Shown here: positions 1-11,966 of the stretch, in pieces
How positions within the stretch are numbered: position 1 is the first letter of the stretch
Layout of the letters: each line of letters starts with the position of its first letter
Source: Ophiosphaerella korrae
Taxonomy: Eukaryota; Ascomycota; Dothideomycetes; Pleosporales; Phaeosphaeriaceae
Length of the DNA: 64,000 bases
NCBI GenBank assembly: GCA_028456385.1
Contig: JALNQF010000106.1
Location: 1 to 64,000 of the forward strand
Direction: 5' to 3'
The notes under the pieces: model-generated
The model's input: the letters and a program-made list of their open reading frames with translations, nothing else
Databases searched by the model: none
What the model was told of the DNA's origin: nothing
Made by a program: the position numbers and the translations under genes

Positions 1-1512
1 TAGATAGATAGATAGATAGAATAGACTAATAAGATATTAAAGATATACCTAAGGATTTATAGTAATTAGAAGTAAAACAATTAGGTATTACTATTACCTA
101 TAGTATAATTAGTATATAATAACAAGTACTTAGAAGTAAGAAGTAAAATACTATATTTTATAAACTATAGGATACACCCTAATTTATTTAAGAGAATACT
201 ACTAGGACCTAAGATAAAGGTAGTATTAGTTAGAATATAAGATATACAAGAACTCTATAATAAGATAAGGAAAAAACTAAAAGAAGCTTAAAAATAAAGT
301 ATTTTATATATTAATTAAAAATAAAAAATAGCACTTTAGCTAAAAGAAAGAGATAAAGCGTATCTTTATACAAAGAATCTATAAATAAAGTAACCTAGTA
401 AAGGACTAGATTATATTAAGATTAGACTATTTTTATTTAAAGAAGATAATAGGCTAGTAATAAAAATACTAGAACTACCTAAAGATACTAGGGTATACCT
501 TAAGTTCTATATAAGCCTACTAGAACTAGCTAAACTAAAAATACTAGTATAGTAATATTTCTAATATTAGAAAGAAGAAGATAATAAGTTTAAAGTTAAA
601 AACTTATAGAGATATTAAGAAATAGGATACAACGCCTTCTAAAGTATATAGTTTCTTTAAGAGTAGCTAGTAAAATAAAAAGGCTACTTAGAAAGTAAAA
701 ATATATAGGAACCTAAAGCTAATCTATAGAATTATTAGTAGATACTTAAGAAAGTAAGAAGTAAGTATAATATACTAGGATATATAGGATATACAAAGCT
801 ATAGCTAGGATATAATAGATATATTAGTAGAAGAAAGTTCTATAATAAACCTAACTATATAGAGCCTATAAAGCGCCCTTAGTTATAATAAACTTATCTA
901 ATAAGCTAATAGTAAACTAGATAGTAGAAGAAGAGGTAATATTAATAGTAGTAGTAGAATAGTTAAGAACTTACGCTAAGACCTTATTACCTTTCTACTC
1001 TAACTCTAACGCTAGGTATAAGGCCTTGTAGTAAGTACGCTCTTTAGTAGATTTTAATATTTTCTTATTATATAGTAAATAGGTAATAATAATAGTAAGA
1101 AGTTTTTTATTATTATTAACCTTTTTATAGAACTTTTTATAAGTTTAATTAAGAGACTCCTAAGTTATACTAATATAGAGATACCCTATATAAGTATACT
1201 TAGTATACTTTAGAGTAGAATCTAGTATAATAAAATAAAGAATACCTAAGAGAGAATAATATAGATAAAGTATTTTAGAAATATAGTTTATAGTAAAGAT
1301 TTCTAATAAGAGATAAAGTCTATAAGACTATAAGAGAAGTAATATTATAGTAAGATAGTTTTTAACTAGAAGGTAAAGTAAACTACTTATAAGCTAGACC
1401 TAGCTAATAGAAGCCTAGGCCTAAAAATAGACCTAGCGTAAGAAAAGGAGATAGTATTATAATACTAAGTAGTAAGTAAGCTATTATATTGTACGTAATT
1501 AGGCTAGATAAT
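1..1512 (+). repeat. Left arm of a large inverted repeat (Gypsy-derived)
   Basis: This stretch is the reverse complement of about 5,650-7,140. The TAGA run at 1-20 pairs with the TCTA run at about 7,116-7,138, and the segment around 1,380-1,500 pairs with about 5,660-5,790. The match runs to the first base of the window, so the repeat probably continues outside it. The inner end (from about 1,451) is the start of a Copia LTR-like sequence; the rest matches the end of the Gypsy relic to the right. The arms differ mainly by C/T and G/A changes, as expected from RIP. Confidence 0.85.
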
Positions 1513-1542
1513 ATAGTATAGTAGAATATATAACTATTTAGT

Positions 1543-1625
1543 AGTAAACGCTCTAGAGTAAACGCTCTAGAGTAAACGCTCTAGAATAAGCGCTCTAGAG
1601 TAAATACTTTAGAGTAAGCGCTTAG
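1543..1625 (+). repeat. 14-bp tandem repeat in Copia LTR
   Basis: About six head-to-tail copies of a 14-bp unit related to AGTAAACGCTCTAG, decaying towards the right. The unit contains the palindrome CTCTAGAG, so the array is also partly self-complementary. The same array occurs inverted at 19,390-19,473, which marks both places as the same LTR family. CG survives here despite the surrounding mutation. Confidence 0.85.
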
Positions 1626-4600
1626 AAATAAACGCTAGATAGTAAGTATATAAGAACGTTAATAGACCTTTATAGACTATTATATTTAATCTCTTCTTTA
1701 CTTCTTATCTTAATAGAGTATTATAACTAATACTTTAATTAGATTTTTATCTACCTATTAATACTTATATACTTTATAATACTCTAATAAGAGCTAACTA
1801 TTAATTAAGTTAAGTAACTAACTTATTTATTAACTTTACCTATCTTATAAAAGCTTACTTACTCTTATTACTTTTACTACTTCTAAAGTCTTAATAAATA
1901 TATATAACTAGCTCTATAAAGTAGCTTAAATCCTAGAAACTAACTAGTAAAGTAAGTACTTAGAGTAAAATCTAGGAGGTAGAGCTTTATATAATACTAA
2001 AAGCTAGGCTAGCTAGCTAGCTATCTTAGTAAAATAAGGAGTAGATCTTATATAAGTAGTAAGCTTAGCTAGTAAACTATATAGAATCTATATAGAGTAA
2101 CTTAAGCTTAGTAGCTTTTAAACTCTAAAGTAAATACCTAAACCTAGAAGATTTTAGTATATAGGTACTAATATTAATTATAGAAGTAATTAATATAGTA
2201 AAGTATCTAAAAGCTCCTAGGAATTATAATTAACTAGAGAAGTGAGCGCTTTAGAGTAGCTAATAGATAAGAGTTTAAATTAAACTACTACTTATTAAAC
2301 TACTTCTAATTAAGTAGCTATAGCTTCTATAGCTCTAAATAAAGTAGATACTATTTTTAATTAAGTAGCTATATCTTATATAGCTCTAAATAATATAGTT
2401 AGAGCTTATTAGTAGTATATACGCTAGTAATAGCTAGCGCTAATATAATTAAGCTAAAGACTCTAAAATAATAAGCTAGATAATAGTACTAAAAGCTTAA
2501 GTACTTACTTATTATTATATAAACCTAAGTAGAGTAAATAGAGTAGTATACTAGATAAGCTACTTCTATAAGTACTAATAAACTATAACCTAAATATAAA
2601 GCTTACTATAGTAAACGCTATAATTATAGTAGCTACTTAGCTTAAGCTATAGCTATAGCTACAAGCTTATCTATATTAAGATAAGCTACTACTACTACTA
2701 TAAAATTAGAAGTACCTATATACGTACTTATATAGGTAGCTTTTTAAATAAGTAGCTTAGAAAGAGATTAATATACTACTAGTAGCTAGTACCTAGGAGG
2801 AGATAGAGCGCTTATAATTAAGTAATTAGCTACTACCTCTAAAGTAGGTTTTTATATATAAACTTAACTAAGATAGCTACTTTTTTAAGTATAAAGCTTA
2901 GATTATAGTATATAAAGACTTCTAAATAATTAATTTAATATAATTAACTTACGCTACTATATTAGTAGCGCGCTTGTTTTAAACTATAATAGTAATTATA
3001 GCTAAGTTTAACCTAGAAGTAGCTTAGTATAATATTATTAGAGCTTTCCTCTATATATATAGAGATTATTAACTAGTAGTTATCTATAAGCTTCTAGATA
3101 AGTTTAAAGTAGCTAGTAAGTATATTAAGCTTAATTAAGCGCTATATAGCCTAAAGGACTTACTACTCCTCTAGTATAAAGAGCTCTTAAGAACGCTTAA
3201 ATAAGCTAGTCTTATAGTCTTAAAAGAGAAGCTATACTTATTCTATAATAAAGAGTGTAAAATACTCTTTCTCTTTTATATTAATAATATATTAGTAATA
3301 TATTATAAAATCTACTAATTAGAAGCTTACTAAATTATTAAGAGAATTAAATAAGCGTATAATATAAAAGATAAAGGCTTAGTAAACTAGTTCCTAGGCG
3401 TATAAGTAATATAGAGTTAGCTAGATAGAACTATTATACTTATCTATAATAAGTATATTAATAAGATAGTAAAAAAGTTTAATCTTATAATCTCTATAAG
3501 CTTTCTAGTAACTCTATTACTAGTAAAAGAGCTATAGCTAAGTAAAGGAGAGGCCTTAAAGTATAAAATTAAAGACTACTAAGAGTAAGTAAGAACTATT
3601 TTGTATATAGTAATAATAGTACAACTAGATAGTATATTTATAGCTACTAAGCTCTCTTAATATTTTATAAATTTAAGCTAAAAGTATTTTAAAGTAGTAA
3701 ACTAAGTTATTATTTACTTATAGAGAACTTAGTACCTATTAGTCTAGTATAGTAAGTAGTAAGATAGCTAGTAGTAAGATAGTAAGTAGTAAAATAGTAA
3801 GTAGTAAGGTACTAAGCTACTTATATATAGAGACGTATTATTTACTAATAATTTAGTAATATACTACTTATCTTATAGCTATATTATAATACTCTTTAGT
3901 AGAGTAGTAATATAGAAAGTAGTATAATAAGCTATAGTAACTACTTTTACTACTAAAGCTAAGCTACTTATACTTAAGTATATAAGTAAAGAGGTAATAG
4001 TACTAAAAAGGCTCTTTTAAGAGCTTATATTAGACTTAAAAGCTACTTAGATAATCTTCTATAATAATTAGTAAATAATTAGACTTATTATAAGTAAAAA
4101 TAAGAGAGTAATAATACGCTTACGTTACGTAGATATATAGAATATCTAGCTAAAATAAGAGTATACTAAAGGCTTATTTTAAGTTTCTTATATACTAACA
4201 AGTAAGATACTAGTAGATAGCTTAACTAAGCACTTTTTAGAGTAATAATTTAAGAAATTTAAAGCTTACTTTAACTTTAAAGATATATAAGCTAAGCTTA
4301 AGTTATAAAAATTACTAAAGTAAAGTATAGAGTATATAAAGAAGTCTTTAAATTAGAGTACTAAAGTATAGTACTAAAATATAAAGCTAAAGATTAGAGC
4401 TAAGCTTAAAATAAAGTATCTATTTAAAATATAAAATTAATAAACTTACTAAGAAGTACCTTTATATATAAATAATGTGTAAAAGCCTCTTTAGCTTAAG
4501 TATCTCTAGCTAGTAAAGTAGTAACTACTCCTATTATAATAGTAGCTTTAGCGAGCGTAGTAGTAGTAAGATTATAAGTAGAAGTAAGAGTAGTAGTAGT

Positions 4601-5097
4601 AGTAAGTATAGGTATAAGTATAAGCTAAAGTAAAAGTAGAAGTAAAAGAAGTAAAGAAGTTTAAAGACCTAGAGTTTCTTTTATAACTTTACTAAGTAGT
4701 ATATAGAAAGTCTTTTAAAGAGCTTTAAGCTCTTTCTCTAAAGCCTTATAGGATTAGGTAGTAATAAAAGTAATAGTAGCGTAGTAAGTAATCTTAGGGC
4801 TATAATATAAGTTAGTTAACTAATATTAAATTAAAGAGCTAAAGTAGTTTTTTAAATTAACTTATATAAGAACGTTACTATAACTACTAGTAGTATAGTA
4901 TATATAATACTAAACTTTCTTTTTAAAAGAGTTATAGTAGCTCTTATTAGAGTAGCTTACTAATATACTATAAGTATAGTAAAGGTAAAGCTCTTTATAG
5001 AGAGTACTTATAACTTCTTTAAAAGAAGAAGTATAAGAAAGTAGAAGTAAAGGTATTTATAGTACTAGAGTCTTTTTAGTATACTTTTTCTTCTTTT

Positions 5098-5154
<57 letters not shown>
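5098..5154 (+). repeat. (TAG)n microsatellite
   Basis: An uninterrupted run of about 19 TAG units within the 3' part of the Copia relic. On the plus strand each unit is a stop codon in one frame. It may descend from a CAG or TGG codon run converted by RIP, but that is inference. Confidence 0.95.
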
Positions 5155-5649
5155 CTTTAGAAGTAGTATAAGAGTAAGATATATAAGTATAAGTAGCTTT
5201 CTTAGCTTTACTCTATAAAAATAAGTTAGTATAATAATTACTAATATAAAAAGTAAGCTTTAAAAGCTTTAAAAATAGTAACTTATAATAGCTATAATAA
5301 TAGTTACTAAAGAGTTTATAAAGCTAAGAAAACTCTAAATATACTATATAAAGCGTATAAGTACTTAGTACTTATATATAAGCTTAAAATAAATAGAATT
5401 ATAAGTAAAGGTATTTTTAACTAAGTTTAGATAACTACTATAAAACTTATTAAATAGCTTTACTACGTAGCTTACTTAGAAGGTATATTATAAGTTAAAG
5501 CTTTACTCTATATAATTTAAAGAAGCCTATAGTAGTAAGTAAGCTATATAAGCTATTTAAGCTACTCTACTATATATAAGTAGCTTAGCTTAGATAGCTC
5601 TTTAATTAATAATTATCTCTTACTTATTTCTAAGCTTATATCTTGTAAT

Positions 5650-7140
5650 ATATATTACTTAGCCTAATTACATATAATATAATAGCTTACCTACTACTTA
5701 GTATTATAATACTATCTCTCTTTCTTACGCTAAGTCTATCTTTAGGCCTAGGCCTCTATTAGCTAGGTCTAGCTTATAAGTAGTTTACTCTACTTTCTAG
5801 TTAAAAACTATCTTACTATAATATTACTTCTTTTATAATCTTATAGACTTTATCTCTTATTAGAAATCTTTACTATAAACTATATTTTAGAAATACTTTA
5901 TCTATATTATTTTCTCTTAGGTATTCTTTATTTTATTATACTAGATTCTACTTTAAAGTATACTAAGTATACTTATATAAGGTATTCTTATATTAGTATA
6001 ACTTAGAAGTCTCTTAATTAAACTTATAAAGAGTTTTATAAAAAAGTTAATAATAATAAAAATTTTCTTACTATTATTATTACTTATTTACTACGTAATA
6101 AGAAAATATTAAAATTTACTAAAGAGCGTACTTATTATAAAGCTTTATACCTAGCGTTAAAGTTAGAGTAAGAAGGTAATAAGGTTTTAGTATAAGTTCT
6201 TAACTATTCTACTACTACTATTAATATTACTTCTTCTCTTACTATTTAGTCTACTATTAGCTTATTAGATAAATTTATTATAACTAAGAGCGCTTTATAG
6301 GCTCTACGTAGTTAGGTTTATTATAGAACTTTTTTCTACTAATATATCTAATATATCCTAGCTATAGCTTTGTATATCCTATATATCCTAGTATATTATA
6401 ATTATTTCTTACTTTTTTAAGTATCTACTAATAATTCTATAGATTAGCTTTAAGTTCTTAAATATTTTTACTTACTAAGTAGCCTTTCTATTTTACTAGC
6501 TACTTTTAGAGAAACTATATACTTTAGAAAGTATTATATCCTATTTCTTAATATCTTTATATGTCTTTAACTTTAAACTTATTATCTTCTTCTTTTTAAT
6601 ATTAGAATTATTACTATACTAGTATTTTTAGCTTAGCTAGTTCTAGTAAGCTTATATAGAACTTAGAGTATACCTTAGTATCTTTAAGTAGTTCTAGTAT
6701 TTTTATTACTAGCCTATTATCTTCTTTAACTAAAAATAGTCTAACTTTAATATAGTCTAGTCTTTTACTATATTACTTTATTTATAGATTTTTTATATAA
6801 AGATACGCTTTATCTTCTTCTTTTAGCTAAAGTACTATTTTTTATTTTTAAGCTTTCTTTAGTTTTTATATTATCTTATTATATAGTTCTTATATATTTT
6901 TAACTCTAACTAATACTACTTCTATCTTAGGTCCTAGTAGTATTTTCTTAAATAAATTAGGGTATATCTTATAGTTTATAAAATATAGTATTTTACTTAT
7001 TACTTCTAAGTACTTGTTATTATATACTAATTATACTATAAGTAATAGTAATACCTAATTATTCTACTTCTAATTACTATAAATCCTTAGGTATATCTTT
7101 AATATCTTATTAGTCTATTCTATCTATCTATCTATCTATA
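5650..7140 (-). repeat. Right arm of the large inverted repeat
   Basis: This is the inverted partner of 1-1,512, with about 4.1 kb of Copia-derived sequence between the arms. Positions about 5,650-5,715 repeat the Copia LTR start in opposite orientation; 5,716-7,140 is the distal, probably integrase-end, part of the minus-strand Gypsy relic that continues to the right. It could be an inverted duplication, or two Gypsy copies with a Copia insertion at the same site in opposite orientations. Confidence 0.85.
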
Positions 7141-10100
7141 GATAATAGGCTATTAATAGCTTTCTTTTTATCTCTATTACTATAAGTAGCGTTATCTAGT
7201 AATTAGATATAAAAAGCTTATCTCTATTACTAATAATACTTTTTAGTATCTTATATCTTTATATTAGTACGTCTAGTAGTATGTATCCTAGCTAATCTAC
7301 TATATAGTTACTTTAGAATTTCTCTATCTTAGTATATTTTATAAATTAGTCTATAATTACTATTACTAAGTCTTTTAATAATAGTAATTTATTATAAAGT
7401 CTATTATAATATCTATTTATAGTTTTTTTAGAATCTTAATTACTTATATTTTTCTATAGGGTATATATATCTTATACTTATTCTTCTAGTAATTTATATA
7501 TTTCTTAATAAACTACGTTACTTTCTCTTTTATCTTACTAAACCTATAATTCTTCTAGATTAGTTTTATAGTTTATATAATTCCTAAATACTTATATACT
7601 AGGTTGTTATAGTATTATTATATAATTACTTCTTATAATTTTTCTAGAATCTTATTTATAATTCTAACTAGGTTATTAATTTCTTATTTCTCTACTTGTT
7701 ATATATTTAGTACTAGGTATCTTTATCTATTATCTTAGAGTATAGCTTTTTCTACTACTTATCTTTTTCTTATAATATTATATCTTTAGCTAAGCGCGTC
7801 TACTTAGCTATTTTCCTTTCTTAGTACGTACTAGATCTTAAATTTATACTATCTTAGTAGTTCTAACTATTATATCTACTTATTTTTTAACTTTTTACTT
7901 ATTATAAAGTATATTTAGTTCTTATAATCTATCTTAATAATTACTTCTATTATACTTTTAGTATATACACTCTAATATTTAAGTATATTAACTATTATAA
8001 GTAGCTCCTTATTATATATATTATAGCTTTCTTCTTATTCTATAAACTTTCTTAAATAGTATATAATTAGATACTATTTCCTTTTATACTCTTGTAGTAC
8101 TATTACTCTATAAGCTAAATTAGATATATTTATTTTAATAACTAAGGTCTTATTACTATAAAATTACTTTAGAACTAGTAGTATAATATAAGCTTACTTA
8201 AGTTCTTTTCAAGTTTATTTCTACTTTACTCTTTATTTTTATATTATATTTTTCTTTATAAGCTTTATAAGTAGTAGTACCTTTTTAAAAAATCTTTTTA
8301 TAAAGTATTAGTTAAAGTTAATAAATCTTAGGAATAATTATATATCTTTAACTATCTTAGGTTCTTTCTATTCTTCTACTACTTTAATCTTTTCTTAGCT
8401 TATCTTAACTTTATTAATACCTATTTTATATCTTAGAAACTCTACTTCTATCTTATACTATTTATACTTCTCTAGCTTTTGTTATAAGTTATATTAGTCT
8501 AAGTACTATAGTACTATTATTACTTACTTTACGTACTTATCTTTTTCTTTAGAATATATTAGTATATTATCTAGGTATACTATAATAAACTTATCTAAGT
8601 ATTTTTATAATATATTATTAATTAGTTTTTAAAACGTTACTAGTATATCTATTAGTCTAAAGAGTATTACTATATACTAATAATATTTATAGTGTATTTA
8701 GAACGCTATCTTTTACTCTTTACTTACCTTAATTTATATTAAGTAGTATCTATCTTTTAGGTCTAGCTTTATAAAAATCTTAGCTTAGCTTAGCTTATTT
8801 TAGAGTTTATTTATATTTAGTAGTAAGTATTAGTCCTTTACTATAATATTATTTAGTTTTTAGTAGTTTACGTATATCTTTAGTAGTCCTTTCTTCTTTA
8901 GTATAAAGAGAATTAGAAATCCTACTAATAATAAAGATTCTTATATATATCCTTTCTTTAGGTCTCTATTTAGTCTTTTTTAGAGTATTACTAATTTACT
9001 CTCTATTAATTAGTAAATAAGTCTTAAAAGTAGCTTCTTTCTTTCTTATAACTTAATTATATAGTCCTAGAGTTAGTACTTAGGTAATACTAGTATATCT
9101 ATCTCTTCTATAAATAAGTAGCTAAACTTCTTATATTATTCTAGGATTTTAGAAGTTATATATTACTCTTTTACTCTTACTTCTTAGCTTAGCGCCTTAC
9201 TAGTACTTATAGAAGTACTTATTCTCTCTTAATAAGTTACTATTAAAGCTACTATCTTATATAGTACCTTCTTATCTACTATTAAACGCTACTAATATAT
9301 AGGCTTAGATCTACGTACGTCTTTGTAGTTATTAAATAAGAGGTTCTAGTTTTTCTAATTAATTTTAGGATTAAACTCTTATAGCTATAGGAGTCTTAGT
9401 ATAATATTTTTATTAGCTAAAACTAATATATCTAAAGTAATCCTTATAACGTATTCTATTAGCAAAGCGGCTATATTACTAAGACGGCTACTCTAAAACA
9501 TACTAAAAAATCGAAAATTTAATATCTAATATCTTAATAACTATACTATAATAACTTCTAAAAATTTAATAGATTAAAGATTATATATATAGTAGTAATC
9601 TATAAAATTTTTAAAGCGTGCAGCCTAGTAGTTCTTAAGATAGTAAAATTTTCTATAGTAAAAAACACTTTTTTATTAATAATATTAAATAAACTAGGCT
9701 ACACGTTCTAAAAATTTTATAGATTACTACTTTATATATAATCTTTAATCTATTAAATTTTTAGAAGTTATTATAGTATAGTTGTCGAGATATTAGATAT
9801 TAAATTTTCGATTTTTTAGTATATTTTAGAGTAGCCGTCTCGGTAATATAGCTACTTCGCTAATAGAATACGTTACTATATCCTTAAATAATAATCTCTA
9901 TAGTTACTTTATTACTAACTATTAGGTTTCTTAGTATTAGTTGTCTATTTATAATATAGATTAGATATAGTATCTTTTTTACTTATAGTTAGAGTCTTAC
10001 TTATTTTACTACTTTAGGTATAATTAGGTTTATAAATAACTTTAAATCTACTAATACTTTTATTCTTTCTCCTCTTATCTTTACTAAGAGTTTAATAAGT

Positions 10101-11500
10101 CTTTTAGTATTAATAGTATTATAGCTTCTAGATATATATCTAGCGTTAGCTATTTACTTAAAAAAGACTTAATCTTATAATCTTTATTTATCTTTTACTA
10201 AAATCCTTAGAGTATCTTAATCTTTTTATATTATTTATACTTCTTTAGTATATAGGTTTACTAGATTAGATTAATATATTAGTTATTTATAAGTATTTTT
10301 CTTATATTTATATTTTCTTTAGTTATACTTAAAAAGTACTTAGCTTACTTCTTATTTTATAAGTATTATTTATATCTTATATTTATATACTCTTCTTAGT
10401 TGTATTTATATCTAGATCTCTTATAAGAGAAATGTCTAGATCCTATCTTATTAGAATAGTAAGTAAAGTAGTTATTATAGTAATATTTTATTTATAATAG
10501 TAGTAGATAGTTTAAGTTATATAAGTGTAGCTAGTATTATAGTTCTTATATTAATACTAGATCTATAATAATTAGCGCCTATTTATTATTAGTATATAAT
10601 AATTTATATTACTAGGTTTACTTTACTTTACGTATCTAGTATTCTTTATCTTATTATTCTTTTACTAAGTAGAAACTATCTACTAGTCTCTAGATTTCTT
10701 TTATAAATCTATCTTATACTTTAGTATTTTCTTACTTTAGCTATAGTATTTTAGGTACTATTTTATATTTAGAAGTCTTAAGCTCTTAGTTTTTTTTCTT
10801 ATTCTTATCTTAGGCTATATATACTTACTTTCTTAGATATAGTATTATCTTATACTTATACTTTATCTTTTTCTAGTATAGCTAAAAGTATTCTTAGGTA
10901 TCTATCTTATCTTACTTTTACTTTAGCTAATACTTTTTTACGTAGCTTTATACTCCTAGTAGTATATTTATAGCTTCTACTTTATTATTTCTTATAAAGT
11001 TACTTAGCTTTATAGTAATTTTATAGTAGTTATATTTCTTACTTATATCTTACTACTAAAGGTTTATAGTCTTGTAATCTCTCTTCTTCTAGCTTCCTCT
11101 AAAGATTACTTACTATTCTTCTTCTTTATTATTATCTTACCTCTTAAGTATATTAATTTATTATATAATCTTATTTTTTACTTAGTAATTCTTTACTAGG
11201 TACTTTATTTTACTATACTTATAGTATTTTTAGCTTTTTACTTCCTTAGAGTTCTTATAGTAATACTATTCTTATTTCTTTAGGTTTACGTTATTAATAT
11301 ATATCTTGTTTAGCTTAAAGTATCTATAGCTACCTTAAACTTATTTGTTCTTATATTTGCGTTAGTACTTATACTTAGGTTTATACTTCTTACTATCTAT
11401 ACGTAGTACTCTACTATTCTTAGCTTCTACTATATATTTATATATATAGTTATTAACTTAAATTACTTCTTTTATTAAGTTTTCTAAAATCTTAATTATA
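5716..11500 (-). mobile_element. Decayed Ty3/Gypsy retrotransposon (first family)
   Basis: Read on the minus strand, about 8,640-8,780 carries the conserved Gypsy RT block (F-x-K-L-D-L-K-D-x-Y, then the E-W-K-T-A-F-like block). The catalytic YLDD motif has become Y-L-D-N at 8,566-8,577 and is followed by the ILIYS segment. RNase H and integrase should lie to the left (about 5.7-8.3 kb) and gag to the right (about 10.2-11.4 kb). A 425-bp foldback element interrupts the region upstream of RT. No LTR pair was recognised; the right end abuts the LTR of the second Gypsy element at about 11,503, which suggests nesting or truncation. Confidence 0.75.
9449..9873. mobile_element. 425-bp foldback/MITE-like element with 181-bp inverted repeats
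   Basis: Left arm 9,449-9,629 and right arm 9,693-9,873 are reverse complements of equal length, separated by a 63-base loop. Both ends begin ACGTATTCTATTAGC and are flanked by TA (9,447-9,448 and 9,874-9,875), consistent with a TA target-site duplication of the Tc1/mariner type. The arms differ mostly by C/T or G/A, as RIP would cause. The element holds no coding capacity and lies inside the Gypsy relic, so it is younger than that insertion or was carried by it. Family assignment is inference; the inverted repeat itself is seen directly. Confidence 0.85.
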
Positions 11501-11502
11501 TA

Positions 11503-11966
11503 TAATAGGCTACCTATCGTTAACTATAAGTACTTATTTTAAAAAAGTTAGTAGATTAGGAGATAATAATAAAAGCTTGTATAGTAATCTATAATAACTA
11601 ATAATAATAGAAGTTATTTTATAACTATCTTATATTAGCGTTCTATAGTTAAAGGATTAAATTACTAATACTATCCTAATAATATATATTTCTACTAACT
11701 ATATAGTAATATAATCTTAGCGACTTCGTTACTTTATATTTTCTAAGATTATAAATTTATAAATTTGTTATATAATAGCTTAATAACTTTATATTTACTA
11801 AGATCGCGAATTTATAAATTTATTACGTGTCCTAATTATAGTTAGCTTCTTAATTAAGCTTATTATCTTATAAGTTATTACTCTACTTAACTTATACTTT
11901 ATATATAGCTAATTATAGACTAATTAGTTCTATCTCTATTTCTCTTATTACTACTATAATACTATT
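11503..11966 (-). repeat. Gypsy LTR copy A (3' LTR by orientation)
   Basis: About 463 bp, matching 18,119-18,582 from the shared TAATAGGCTAC at the left edge to the shared CTACTATAATA-type right edge. Sequence on both outer sides diverges abruptly, which defines the LTR ends. The terminal TG/CA dinucleotides expected of LTRs appear as TA, in line with RIP. Confidence 0.85.

Larger units (their letters stand above)
1451..5650 (+). mobile_element. Decayed Ty1/Copia retrotransposon
   Basis: The reverse transcriptase can be read on the plus strand through RIP stops: an ALYxLK-type motif near 3,140-3,165 and the catalytic YVDD motif, now Y-I-N-N, at 3,277-3,288 (consistent with G-to-A changes). 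An integrase-to-RT linker lies before it and an RNase H with a Copia-type order follows at about 3,830-4,250, ending in the usual LADxLTK-like motif near 4,210. An LTR-like segment with 14-bp repeats lies at about 1,451-1,990. No convincing matching 3' LTR was found, so the 3' boundary is uncertain. From about 4,290 to 5,650 the sequence is unassigned and includes a TAG microsatellite. The element cannot encode active protein. Confidence 0.8.

Noticed and set aside
1..24. Telomeric or subtelomeric end
   Set aside because: The TAGA run is a simple repeat and not TTAGGG; it has an inverted copy at about 7.1 kb.
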